Assembly (NCBI RefSeq): GCF_002163755.1
Contig: NZ_CP015863.1
Span: 2,852,001-2,916,000 of the forward strand
DNA from: Vibrio campbellii CAIM 519 = NBRC 15631 = ATCC 25920
Lineage (GTDB): Bacteria; Pseudomonadota; Gammaproteobacteria; Enterobacterales; Vibrionaceae
Direction: 5' to 3'
DNA length: 64,000 bases
The notes below the pieces were generated by a model. It did no database searches. It saw only the letters and a program-made list of their open reading frames with translations, and was not told the DNA's origin. The position numbers and the translations under genes were made by a program. Shown piece after piece: positions 27,503-35,590 of this stretch (position 1 is the stretch's first letter; each line of letters opens with the position of its first letter).

Positions 27503-27598
27503 ATGACCACGCCGATTGCTGACGTAAAAACGCGATTTGCTCTAGCTAAGCGACTACGCTTACGTGCTGTTATTTTCGTTAATTCTATTGAATTTTAA
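27503..27598 (+). CDS. pyrL: pyrBI leader peptide (31 residues)
   Basis: A short frame begins at ATG 27503 after GAGGA and encodes MTTPIADVKTRFALAK... to TAA at 27596-27598, exactly where the attenuator stem begins. Its second half is read from U-rich codons (GTT ATT TTC GTT AAT TCT ATT GAA TTT). In E. coli pyrBI, polymerase pauses in such a U-tract when UTP is low, letting the translating ribosome follow closely and prevent the terminator. The peptide itself does not resemble the enterobacterial PyrL, which is expected since only coupling matters. Confidence 0.8.
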   Translation: MTTPIADVKTRFALAKRLRLRAVIFVNSIEF

Positions 27599-27625
27599 AA
27601 CCTCCCCAATTGGGGAGGTTTTTTT
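27599..27625 (+). terminator. pyrBI attenuator
   Basis: A perfect 22-bp palindrome (27599-27620, AACCTCCCCAA/TTGGGGAGGTT) followed by a T-run. It starts one base after the leader-peptide stop and ends 64 bases before pyrB, so a ribosome finishing the leader would cover its left arm. Confidence 0.9.
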
Positions 27626-27688
27626 ATGCCTAAAATTCCATCGCGGTGAATTTTGGGGATAGTCACCACTGTTATAGGGAAGAAGATC

Positions 27689-28618
27689 ATGGCGAACTCG
27701 CTTTACCAGAAGCACATCATCTCTATTCCAGAGCTTTCACGTGAAGAACTGGAACTGATTGTAGAAACTGCAGGTCAGCTAAAAAAAGAACCTCGTCCAG
27801 AACTGATTAAAAACAAGGTTGTAGCGAGCTGTTTCTTTGAGCCATCCACGCGTACTCGTCTGTCGTTCGAAACAGCGATTCAACGTATCGGTGGTGATGT
27901 TATTGGTTTTGATAACGGTGGTAACACCTCTCTGGCGAAAAAAGGCGAGACGCTGTCTGACTCAGTTCAAGTGATCTCTTCTTACGTTGATGCATTCGTA
28001 ATGCGCCACCCTCAAGAAGGCGCTGCGCGCTTGGCGTCTGAGTTTTCTAACGGCGTACCCGTTATCAACGCAGGTGATGGCGCAAACCAACACCCAACGC
28101 AAACGCTACTCGACCTATACACCATCGCAGAAACACAAGGTCGTCTAGACAACCTGAACGTTGCGTTCGTTGGTGACCTAAAGTACGGCCGCACCGTACA
28201 CTCATTGACGCAAGCATTGGCGAAGTTCAATAACATCCGTTTCTTCTTCGTTGCACCAGAAGCACTTGCGATGCCTGATTACCTATGTGAAGAACTTGAT
28301 GAAGCAGGTATCCAATACAGTCTGCACACAGACATGGAAAGCGTGATTCCTGAGCTAGATATCCTGTACATGACTCGCGTGCAGAAAGAGCGCTTCGATG
28401 AATCTGAATACGCGCACATCAAGTCAGCTTACATCCTAACAGCGGCACTACTAGAAGGCGCGCGTGAGAACTTGAAAGTACTGCACCCACTGCCTCGTGT
28501 GGATGAAATCACCACAGACGTCGACGTCACACCACACGCTTACTACTTCCAACAAGCAGAAAACGGCGTTTACGCACGCCAAGCGTTGTTGGCACTGGTT
28601 CTTAACGAAACTCTGTAA
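27689..28618 (+). CDS. pyrB: Aspartate carbamoyltransferase catalytic chain
   Basis: 309 residues from the ATG at 27689; a longer frame reaching upstream adds residues absent from the family, and AGGGAAG sits properly before 27689. STRTR at 53-57, HPTQTLLDL and HPLPR mark the carbamoyl-phosphate and aspartate sites. It commits carbamoyl phosphate to pyrimidines, forming the dodecamer with PyrI encoded 17 bases downstream. Expression is set by the leader/attenuator at 27503-27625. Confidence 0.97.
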   Translation: MANSLYQKHIISIPELSREELELIVETAGQLKKEPRPELIKNKVVASCFFEPSTRTRLSFETAIQRIGGDVIGFDNGGNTSLAKKGETLSDSVQVISSYVDAFVMRHPQEGAARLASEFSNGVPVINAGDGANQHPTQTLLDLYTIAETQGRLDNLNVAFVGDLKYGRTVHSLTQALAKFNNIRFFFVAPEALAMPDYLCEELDEAGIQYSLHTDMESVIPELDILYMTRVQKERFDESEYAHIKSAYILTAALLEGARENLKVLHPLPRVDEITTDVDVTPHAYYFQQAENGVYARQALLALVLNETL

Positions 28619-28635
28619 TCGAGGGAGAAAAAGAC

Positions 28636-29097
28636 ATGGCTAAAGAAACTCAATTGCAGGTAGAAGCAATCAAGAACGGCACGGTAATCGACCACATTCC
28701 TGCACAAATTGGTATCAAGGTGCTGAAGCTGTTCGATATGCACAACTCTTCTCAACGCGTCACCATCGGTCTGAACCTGCCTTCGTCTGCACTCGGTCAT
28801 AAAGACTTGCTGAAGATTGAGAACGTGTTCATCAACGAAGAGCAGGCAAGCAAGCTAGCACTTTACGCACCACATGCGACCGTAAACCAAATCGAAAACT
28901 ACGAAGTGGTGAAGAAGCTAGCGCTGGAACTTCCTGAGCGAATCAACAACGTGTTTGAATGTCCGAACAGCAACTGTATTACACACAATGAGCCGGTTGC
29001 GAGCAGCTTCCAAGTGTTCGAGAAGAAGGAAGAAATACGCCTGAAGTGTAAATACTGTGAGAAAGTCTTCGCGCGTGAGATCGTGACTGAGCGTTAA
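28636..29097 (+). CDS. pyrI: Aspartate carbamoyltransferase regulatory chain
   Basis: 153 residues. The N-terminal domain binds ATP/CTP and the C-terminal zinc domain has four cysteines, C109, C114, C138 and C141, that hold the ion at the interface with PyrB. It gives CTP feedback inhibition. The gene follows pyrB in one transcript and ends at a terminator. Confidence 0.97.
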   Translation: MAKETQLQVEAIKNGTVIDHIPAQIGIKVLKLFDMHNSSQRVTIGLNLPSSALGHKDLLKIENVFINEEQASKLALYAPHATVNQIENYEVVKKLALELPERINNVFECPNSNCITHNEPVASSFQVFEKKEEIRLKCKYCEKVFAREIVTER

Positions 29098-29134
29098 TTT
29101 CCCGCTTCGAATCTTGCTAACGATAAATTAACTG

Positions 29135-29159
29135 ATACCCCGCTATTGCGGGGTATTTT
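29135..29159 (+). terminator. rho-independent terminator after pyrI
   Basis: A 9-bp stem (ATACCCCGC/GCGGGGTAT) with a TATT loop, then TTTG. Confidence 0.85.
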
Positions 29160-29262
29160 GCTCTTTACGTACTTCATGTTTAAAGGCAAACTGACTCTTC
29201 TTAAGAACGCTCAAGATGCTTAAGTAAACTCTTTATTCCCCTAAACAGATGGAACAATTCAA

Positions 29263-29652
29263 ATGACGAAAGTACTTCACACTGAGTCTGCACCAGCAGC
29301 AATCGGTCCTTACGTTCAAGGCGTAGATCTAGGCAACATGGTTCTAACTTCTGGCCAAATCCCAGTAAACCCAGCGACAGGTGAAGTGTCTGCAGACATC
29401 GCAGAGCAAGCTCGTCAATCTCTAGAAAACGTAAAAGCTGTTGTTGAAGCATCAGGCCTTAAAGTGACTGACATCGTTAAAATGACAGTATTCGTGAAAG
29501 ACCTAAACGACTTCGGTACAGTAAACGAAGTTTACGGTAAGTTCTTCGATGAGCACGAAGTAGCAAACTACCCTGCACGTTCTTGTGTAGAAGTCGCTCG
29601 TCTACCTAAAGATGTTGGCATCGAGATTGAAGCAATCGCAGTTCGCAAATAA
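29263..29652 (+). CDS. ridA: RidA-family enamine/imine deaminase
   Basis: 129 residues of the YjgF/YER057c/UK114 family: the YVQG loop near residue 18, SGQIPVNP, and the CVEVARLPKDVGIEIEAIA block with the conserved Arg that binds the substrate carboxylate. RidA hydrolyses reactive 2-aminoacrylate made by PLP enzymes such as threonine dehydratase. It commonly lies after pyrBI in gamma-proteobacteria. Strong codon bias suggests high expression. Confidence 0.93.
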   Translation: MTKVLHTESAPAAIGPYVQGVDLGNMVLTSGQIPVNPATGEVSADIAEQARQSLENVKAVVEASGLKVTDIVKMTVFVKDLNDFGTVNEVYGKFFDEHEVANYPARSCVEVARLPKDVGIEIEAIAVRK

Positions 29653-29672
29653 TTGCGCAGGCTGACTAACAT

Positions 29673-29705
29673 AAAAAACGGGTAGCTCAGGCTACCCGTT
29701 TTTTT
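29673..29705. terminator. bidirectional terminator between ridA and plsC
   Basis: AAAAAACGGGTAGC, loop TCAG, GCTACCCGTTTTTT: a long perfect stem with A- and T-runs on both sides, between convergent genes. Confidence 0.9.
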
Positions 29706-29737
29706 ATTGTCTTTTGGCGATGATGTCGCTGTAAAAC

Positions 29738-30463
29738 TTAAGCTGCGTCGCGCTGTTTTACTTCTTCATCCAACTCAGCCAACTTCTCTTTCATTTGCTC
29801 GCGGCAAATATTCGCTAGCTCACGTACGCCCTCTTTGCCATAACCTTCAGTGCTAACTGGTGGCAACATCTCAATTATCACATGACCATTGTTCCAACGG
29901 TTGAATTTGATGTGATCGGTAGAGCTACACACGATTGGAATGACTGGCACTTGTGCACCGATAGCGGCATGGAATGCACCAGTCTTGAATGGCATTAAGC
30001 CACGGCCACGTGAACGCGTACCTTCTGGGAACATCCACACTGAAACATCGCTATTTTTGATGCTGTCCACAACTTGGTCGATAGTGCCTTTTGCTTTAGA
30101 GCGGTTTGCACGGTCAATCAAAATGTTACCTGTTAGCCAGTAAAGCTGACCAAACAACGGCATCCACGCTAGGCTCTTCTTACCGACTGTTACTACCTTA
30201 GGTGTAACCGCTGAAGAGACAGTGAAAAGGTCCCAGTTGTTCTGGTGGTTAGCAATGTAAATATGCTGACCACGAGAGTACGCATCTTCCGGAATACGCA
30301 GCTCTAGCTTGATACCAAACACACGCGACATTCTGCCGAATAGACGACCGAAGGTGAAAACGTGCTTAGGGTTTCGAGGGCTTAGTAGGCAGTAACCGCA
30401 ACCACCAATAAACATCACAATTGCGAAAATTGCGACAGCAAATACACGTAACAGTGCAATCAT
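29738..30463 (-). CDS. plsC: 1-acylglycerol-3-phosphate acyltransferase
   Basis: 241 residues. An N-terminal membrane helix (about 5-27) precedes the acyltransferase motifs: NHQNNWD (HX4D), the GNILIDRANRSKA block and FPEGTRSRG. It acylates lysophosphatidic acid to phosphatidic acid at the inner membrane. A single gene on the minus strand. Confidence 0.95.
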   Translation of the reverse strand: MIALLRVFAVAIFAIVMFIGGCGYCLLSPRNPKHVFTFGRLFGRMSRVFGIKLELRIPEDAYSRGQHIYIANHQNNWDLFTVSSAVTPKVVTVGKKSLAWMPLFGQLYWLTGNILIDRANRSKAKGTIDQVVDSIKNSDVSVWMFPEGTRSRGRGLMPFKTGAFHAAIGAQVPVIPIVCSSTDHIKFNRWNNGHVIIEMLPPVSTEGYGKEGVRELANICREQMKEKLAELDEEVKQRDAA

Positions 30464-30551
30464 TGTTGTTCTCCAGGAACCGGCTTTGCGCCAGCTACAG
30501 CTATTATTGTCTCTTTCAACATAGTCATGGACTATGACAGAAAGCGCGATA

Positions 30552-30579
30552 TAAAAAAGCCGAAACCTGAGTTTCGGCT
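30552..30579 (-). terminator. terminator of the mla-ibaG-murA operon
   Basis: On the minus strand AGCCGAAAC, loop TCAG, GTTTCGGCT and six T, 31 bases after the murA stop. Confidence 0.9.
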
Positions 30580-30610
30580 CTCTTCATATCTAGGTCAACT
30601 GCGGTACAGT

Positions 30611-31876
30611 TTAACCTGCCTCACTCACACGCTCAATATTTGCGCCAAGTGCAGATAGTTTATTTTCGATTTTGTCGTAACCACGGTCGATATGGTAGAT
30701 ACGATCAACGATGGTTTCGCCTTTTGCGATACAACCTGCAATCACCAAACTTGCCGAAGCTCGTAGGTCGGTTGCCATCACTTGTGCGCCACTTAGAGAA
30801 TCTACGTCACCACAGATAACCGTGTTACCTTCGATTTCCGCTTTCGCGCCCATGCGCATCAATTCTGGTACGTGCATGAAACGGTTTTCGAAGATCGTTT
30901 CCGTGATCACGCCGCCGCCTTTTGCCATCATGTTCAAGAGCGTGAATTGCGCCTGCATGTCAGTAGGGAAGCCAGGGTGCGGAGCAGTGCGGATGCTTAC
31001 CGCTTTCAGCTCACGGTCAGTCATATCAACAGAAATCCAGTCTTCACCAGTTTCTACTAATGCGCCTGCCTCTTCTAGCTTCGCCAATACCGCTTCTAGA
31101 AGGTGTGCATTGGTGTTGCGACATACTACTTTGCCACCAGAAACCGCTGCTGCAACTAGGAAGGTTCCTGTTTCGATACGGTCAGCCACAACATTGTGCT
31201 TACCGCCACCTAGACGCTCAACACCCTCGATAGTGATGGTATCAGTACCTGCACCAGAGATTTTCGCGCCAAGTGTGTTTAGGAAGTCCGCCGTATCAAC
31301 GATTTCAGGCTCGCGCGCTGCGTTGTCTAGCGTTGTTGTGCCTTCAGCAAGCGCTGCTGCACACATGATAGTGATCGTTGCACCAACACTCACTTTGTCC
31401 ATCACAATGTGCGCGCCTTTTAGGCGACCATCAACTTCTGCTTTCACGTAACCATCTTCTAGTGTGATGGTTGCGCCAAGCTGTTCTAGACCAGTAATGT
31501 GTAAATCAACAGGGCGAGCGCCGATAGCACAGCCACCAGGTAGAGAAACCTGACCTTGGCCAAAACGCGCTACAAGAGGACCAAGCGCCCAAATAGATGC
31601 ACGCATGGTTTTTACTAAATCGTAAGGAGCACAGTATTCGTTGATACTGCTTGGATCGACATGAACGGAACCATTACGGCTTACCTTTGCGCCAAGACGC
31701 TTAAGCAGTTCCATGGTGGTGTCGATATCACGAAGGTGTGGCACGTTCGCCACTTCTACAGGCTCTTCCGCCAAGATAGACGCAAATAAAATCGGTAGTG
31801 CTGCGTTTTTTGCACCTGAAATGGTCACTTCACCAACCAGTGGTTTATCTGACCCAATAACTCGAAACTTTTCCAT
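30611..31876 (-). CDS. murA: UDP-N-acetylglucosamine 1-carboxyvinyltransferase
   Basis: 421 residues from the ATG at 31876 (a TTG one codon upstream is also open, but AAGG spacing favours the ATG). The EPSP-synthase-like fold carries K23 in SGAKNA and the PEP-binding cysteine C116 in GGCAIGARP, the fosfomycin target. It performs the first committed step of peptidoglycan synthesis. It follows ibaG by 9 bases and closes the mla operon, as in E. coli. Confidence 0.97.
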   Translation of the reverse strand: MEKFRVIGSDKPLVGEVTISGAKNAALPILFASILAEEPVEVANVPHLRDIDTTMELLKRLGAKVSRNGSVHVDPSSINEYCAPYDLVKTMRASIWALGPLVARFGQGQVSLPGGCAIGARPVDLHITGLEQLGATITLEDGYVKAEVDGRLKGAHIVMDKVSVGATITIMCAAALAEGTTTLDNAAREPEIVDTADFLNTLGAKISGAGTDTITIEGVERLGGGKHNVVADRIETGTFLVAAAVSGGKVVCRNTNAHLLEAVLAKLEEAGALVETGEDWISVDMTDRELKAVSIRTAPHPGFPTDMQAQFTLLNMMAKGGGVITETIFENRFMHVPELMRMGAKAEIEGNTVICGDVDSLSGAQVMATDLRASASLVIAGCIAKGETIVDRIYHIDRGYDKIENKLSALGANIERVSEAG

Positions 31877-31885
31877 CAATAAACC

Positions 31886-32140
31886 TTAAAGCGACATTAG
31901 CTTCTTATCACGAGCCCACTCTTCTGGAGTGAACGCTTTGATCGATAACGCGTGAATGTCGTTACGCTGGATGTAATCCATCAGAGGACCGTAAATTAAC
32001 TGCTGCTTCTTAACGCGGCTCATTCCATCGAAACAAGCATCAACAGCAACCACCTCATAGTGGCTACCTTCACCTTTTACATGCACTTCTTGAAGGTTTA
32101 GTGCTTCTTCTAGTAACTGTTGTACTTTTGCGCTATCCAC
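31886..32140 (-). CDS. ibaG: BolA-family protein IbaG
   Basis: 84 residues of the BolA/YrbA fold with the HYEVVAVDACFDGMSRVKKQQ helix-strand and the conserved ALSIKAFTPEEW end. BolA-type proteins bind [2Fe-2S] clusters with monothiol glutaredoxins; IbaG is linked to acid stress and, in V. cholerae, to cell envelope integrity. It lies 3 bases after mlaB. Confidence 0.93.
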   Translation of the reverse strand: MDSAKVQQLLEEALNLQEVHVKGEGSHYEVVAVDACFDGMSRVKKQQLIYGPLMDYIQRNDIHALSIKAFTPEEWARDKKLMSL

Positions 32141-32143
32141 AAT

Positions 32144-32464
32144 TTACCCCTGATAATTCTGTATATGTTTGGCCACTAAAGATTCAACATTGCTCAATTG
32201 AAACAAAGTGCGCAATTGCGCCGGCACGAAACTGAGCATTATATGACAGTTTTGTTTTTTTGCATGCTCTAATAAGTGGATTAACATCACCATTCCCGCA
32301 GAGTCAATGCGTTCAATCTCTTCTAACGAGCATTCTAGCTCGGTTTGAGAAGGTAGCCATTGCTGTGCCACCGCCCACAATGCTGGCACTGAATCACGAT
32401 CCAGCGCCCCTGTAAGCTTAAGAATGTCTGCTTGTAATTGCCACTGAGAATGAGACTGCGCCAT
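32144..32464 (-). CDS. mlaB: MlaB, STAS-domain subunit of the Mla transporter
   Basis: About 106 residues from the ATG at 32464, which overlaps the mlaC stop by one base (TAATG). A single STAS domain with the IDSAGMVML motif. MlaB binds the ATPase MlaF in the cytoplasm and is needed for assembly and activity of MlaFEDB, which moves phospholipids between the inner membrane and MlaC. A longer upstream frame overlaps mlaC and is not real. Confidence 0.9.
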   Translation of the reverse strand: MAQSHSQWQLQADILKLTGALDRDSVPALWAVAQQWLPSQTELECSLEEIERIDSAGMVMLIHLLEHAKKQNCHIMLSFVPAQLRTLFQLSNVESLVAKHIQNYQG

Positions 32465-33102
32465 TACTTTGCCGCCTCGAAACGAATTGGCTGTGCTGCC
32501 AGTTTCTCTAAATCTTTCGCGACCGCTAGAATGCCTTCTTGGCGAATCTGAGTATTCCACTCTGATTGCTTGCTTGATAGTAGGCTGATGCCTTCTGCAA
32601 CCATGTCGAATGCTAACCATTCACCTGTTTTCTTATCTTTACGCAGCTTAAACTCAAGTTTGATGTTTGGACGCGGTGCGTCGATGATATCAACCTTGAT
32701 GCTCGTAATGCGTTTAGAAGGATCCAGCTTTGGCTCAGGGCCAAATTCAATTTGTTGATCCGAGTATTGCGTTAACACTTGCGCATATGAGGTCACCAGA
32801 TAAGCACGGAATGCTGTGATGAACTCACCCACATCTTCACGCTTCGCACCTTTTAAGTTTGGACCAAGCAGTTTCAATGCCGCATAGCGATCGTTAACGT
32901 AAGGCATCAACTCTTCTTCAACGATGGTCTTAAGCAAATTTGGATCTTGCTTAATTTGTGGCTGTTCAGCTTTCAAACGATCAAATGTCACTTCCGCAAC
33001 TTGTCTCATCATTTGATAAGGCTGAGTTTTATCCACTTCTGCAGCCACTGCACCAAAAGCAGTAAACGCTGCTACGAATGAAAGTAATAGTCTCGAAAGC
33101 AT
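32464..33102 (-). CDS. mlaC: MlaC, periplasmic phospholipid-binding protein
   Basis: 212 residues with a signal peptide (about 1-20, MLSRLLLSFVAAFTAFGAVAAE). The Tol-Tol/Ttg2-type domain includes the LLGPNLKGAKREDVGEFITAFRAYL and GISLLSSKQSEW blocks. It carries misplaced phospholipid between the outer-membrane MlaA-porin complex and MlaD. It is 3 bases after mlaD. Confidence 0.95.
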   Translation of the reverse strand: MLSRLLLSFVAAFTAFGAVAAEVDKTQPYQMMRQVAEVTFDRLKAEQPQIKQDPNLLKTIVEEELMPYVNDRYAALKLLGPNLKGAKREDVGEFITAFRAYLVTSYAQVLTQYSDQQIEFGPEPKLDPSKRITSIKVDIIDAPRPNIKLEFKLRKDKKTGEWLAFDMVAEGISLLSSKQSEWNTQIRQEGILAVAKDLEKLAAQPIRFEAAK

Positions 33103-33105
33103 GGG

Positions 33106-33603
33106 TTATTCCTTACTTGTATCACCAGAATCGCCTGAACCACCAATGCTGTATAGTACTTGGCCGATAAGGTCTTCCAGTACTAATGCAGATTTGGTGT
33201 CTTCGATGGTGTCACCATCAACAAGCATTTCTTCATCGTCAAAAACAAAGCCCGGTACCAAGCCAATGTACTGTTCACCAATCAATCCCGATGTCAAAAT
33301 TTGCACACTAGAGGTTTCTGGGAACTGGTTGTATTGGCTGTTAATCGACAAGCTAACTACTGGTAATAGGCTATCAGGGTTAAGTGTAATGCTACTTACA
33401 CGACCGATAACAACGCCGCCAACTTTCACTGGAGAGCGAACTTTCAAACTACCAATATTGTCGAACTCGGCTTTCAAGGTGTAAGTATTGCCAGAGCCAA
33501 TGCTTTTTACGTCAGCAACCTGAAAAATCATCACAAGAATCGCGCAAATTCCTGCTAATACAAAGCTGCCAACCCATAATTCTGTTTTACGTGTTTGTTG
33601 CAT
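33106..33603 (-). CDS. mlaD: MlaD, MCE-domain substrate-binding subunit
   Basis: 165 residues: one N-terminal membrane helix (about 8-29) and one MCE domain (about 38-120, LKAEFDNIGSLKVRSPVKVGGVVIG). Hexameric in the family, forming the ring over MlaE through which lipid passes. It sits between mlaE and mlaC with 2-3 base gaps. Confidence 0.95.
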   Translation of the reverse strand: MQQTRKTELWVGSFVLAGICAILVMIFQVADVKSIGSGNTYTLKAEFDNIGSLKVRSPVKVGGVVIGRVSSITLNPDSLLPVVSLSINSQYNQFPETSSVQILTSGLIGEQYIGLVPGFVFDDEEMLVDGDTIEDTKSALVLEDLIGQVLYSIGGSGDSGDTSKE

Positions 33604-33605
33604 GA

Positions 33606-34397
33606 TTAATTCCCAAACATCAATGCGGTCAGTACAAAGTCTAGTCCCAGTACTGCTAAAGAAGAATGCACAACAGTGCGCGTCGTTGCTCGGCTGATCC
33701 CTTCCGAAGTAGGGATAGCGTCATAGCCATTAAATAGAGCGATCCAAGTAACGGTAATCGCAAACACGATACATTTGATCATGCTGTTACCGATGTCTTG
33801 GCCTAATTCAACCGAAGATTGCATTGCAGCCCAGAAGCTGCCGTGGTCTACGCCTTTCCAATCCACACCAACAAGCTGTGCGCCCCAAATACCCACAGCC
33901 ATGAAGATCATCGCGAGTAGCGGCATTGAAATAGCACCCGCCCAAAAACGTGGTGCAATAACGCGTTTTAGCGGATCCACAGCCATCATTTCTAAGCTTG
34001 AAAGCTGCTCTGTGGCTTTCATCAATCCGATTTCTGCTGTCAGCGCAGAACCAGCACGACCAGCAAACAATAACGCAGTTACTACTGGCCCTAGCTCACG
34101 TAGTAGCGAAAGAGCGACCATTTGACCAAGGCTGCCTTCTGCTCCGTAATCCACCAGCACGACATAACCTTGCAAGCTAAGCACCATACCGATGAACAAA
34201 CCAGAAACGACAATGATCGCTAGCGATTGTACGCCTACGGAATACAGCTGCTTAATCAGTAAAGGAAGGTTTTTGATTGGCTGTGGTCGAGTCACTAACG
34301 CACCAACAAGCATCAATGTTGCGCGACCGAACGCCTCACAAATAGCCAATGTGCGTCTGCCTAGTGAAGCGACAAATTGAATAAAGCTATCGACCAT
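33606..34397 (-). CDS. mlaE: MlaE, phospholipid ABC permease
   Basis: 263 residues, with five or six membrane segments and the family motifs LRELGPVVTALLFAGRAGSA and LKRVIAPRFWAG. I start at the ATG at 34397, which overlaps the end of mlaF; the frame extends further up inside mlaF but those residues are not MlaE-like. The coupled overlap suggests translational coupling. Confidence 0.93.
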   Translation of the reverse strand: MVDSFIQFVASLGRRTLAICEAFGRATLMLVGALVTRPQPIKNLPLLIKQLYSVGVQSLAIIVVSGLFIGMVLSLQGYVVLVDYGAEGSLGQMVALSLLRELGPVVTALLFAGRAGSALTAEIGLMKATEQLSSLEMMAVDPLKRVIAPRFWAGAISMPLLAMIFMAVGIWGAQLVGVDWKGVDHGSFWAAMQSSVELGQDIGNSMIKCIVFAITVTWIALFNGYDAIPTSEGISRATTRTVVHSSLAVLGLDFVLTALMFGN

Positions 34398-35190
34398 CAA
34401 ATAAATCCTTTTCGATACTTTGAGCTGGGAAACGGAACGGTACTGGCCCATCCGCTTCGCCTTGTAAGAATTGCTGAACGCGAGGATCTTGGTTGTCCCT
34501 CAGTTCTTGAGGGGTACCAAAGGCAATCACTTTGCCATCAGCCATCAAGTAAACCCAATCCGCAATACTCATCACTTCTGGCACATCATGGGAAACGACG
34601 ATAGAGGTCACGCCTAATGCTCGGTTAAGGTTACTGATCAACTCAACCAACACACCCATGGTGATTGGGTCTTGCCCAACAAACGGCTCATCGTACATGA
34701 TAAGGTCTGGATCAAGCGCAATCGCTCGAGCCAGTGCAGCACGACGCGCCATACCACCTGACAATTCACTTGGCATCAGCTCTGCCGCACCACGAAGGCC
34801 TACCGCTTCAAGCTTTAGCAGCACCATGGTGCGGATGAGTTCTTCGGAAAGCTCGGTGTGTTCACGTAAAGGAAACGCCACATTATCGAACACATTCAGG
34901 TCGGTAAATAGCGCCCCTGACTGGAACAACATGCTCATTTTTTTACGTGCGTGATACAGTTTTTTGCGTGACAACGCAGGAATGTTGTCACCATCAAACC
35001 AAATCTCACCCTGTTCAGGGTATATCTGACCGCCAATCAGGCGCAGCAGTGTCGTTTTACCGATACCCGACGGTCCCATAATGGCCGTCACCTTCCCTTT
35101 TGGTACGTGCAAGTCAATACCATCAAAGATCTTGCGCTCGCCGCGTGAAAAGGTGAGATTGTTAACGGTAACTAAATCGTTGTTCGACAT
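34387..35190 (-). CDS. mlaF: MlaF, phospholipid ABC ATPase
   Basis: 267 residues, first gene of the operon. Walker A GPSGIGKTT (about 39-47), signature LSGGM, Walker B LIMYDEPFVGQDP and the H-loop SHD are intact. It powers MlaFEDB. Its 3' end overlaps mlaE. The upstream gap (35191-35590) must carry its promoter. Confidence 0.96.
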   Translation of the reverse strand: MSNNDLVTVNNLTFSRGERKIFDGIDLHVPKGKVTAIMGPSGIGKTTLLRLIGGQIYPEQGEIWFDGDNIPALSRKKLYHARKKMSMLFQSGALFTDLNVFDNVAFPLREHTELSEELIRTMVLLKLEAVGLRGAAELMPSELSGGMARRAALARAIALDPDLIMYDEPFVGQDPITMGVLVELISNLNRALGVTSIVVSHDVPEVMSIADWVYLMADGKVIAFGTPQELRDNQDPRVQQFLQGEADGPVPFRFPAQSIEKDLFDGR

Positions 35191-35590
35191 ACTATCTCTT
35201 CTACTATTTTGTGAGCGGTTCTCACAGAGTTGTAATCCAACTCAACCCCGATTGTTTTCAAGATATTACGTCGAGAATATCCTAAAGTGACTTCGGTACA
35301 CTTATTAGGCTGCAATCATAAGCACATTGAACGTTAATTAAAAGCACTGTTCAATTAAATAGAGCCGACGAAATTCAAGCAAATCTTCATAAAATATGAC
35401 GAAATGAAAGGAAGGTGTTTACATCTCACTCCAGATTAACCGCATTAAGAACGATTATTGAATGAGCAATAATTAAACACAATTTCGTTACTAACCTTTA
35501 ATTTATTTGTTGTTTATCTTCCATTTTTGGTCGCAAAAGGTCAAAATTAGCGGTTACTCATTTCACTTATTTTATTACTTAGGAATCATC
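35191..35590. other. Divergent intergenic region between mlaF and yrbG
   Basis: 400 bases without a convincing gene. It holds a 6-bp inverted repeat near the mlaF start (TGTGAG-cggtt-CTCACA, 35210-35226) and an 11-bp imperfect hairpin capped by TTCG (35281-35309). The right half is AT-rich, with AGGAATC before the yrbG ATG. Promoters for both units must lie here; I could not place them with confidence. Confidence 0.5.

Noticed and set aside
32465..32620. Upstream extension of mlaB by 52 codons
   Set aside because: It is entirely inside mlaC in another frame; the TAATG overlap at 32464 gives a coupled start of normal MlaB length.
35210..35226. CRP site before mlaF (TGTGAG...CTCACA)
   Set aside because: The TGTGA/TCACA halves are 7 bases apart instead of 6, so I list it only as an inverted repeat.
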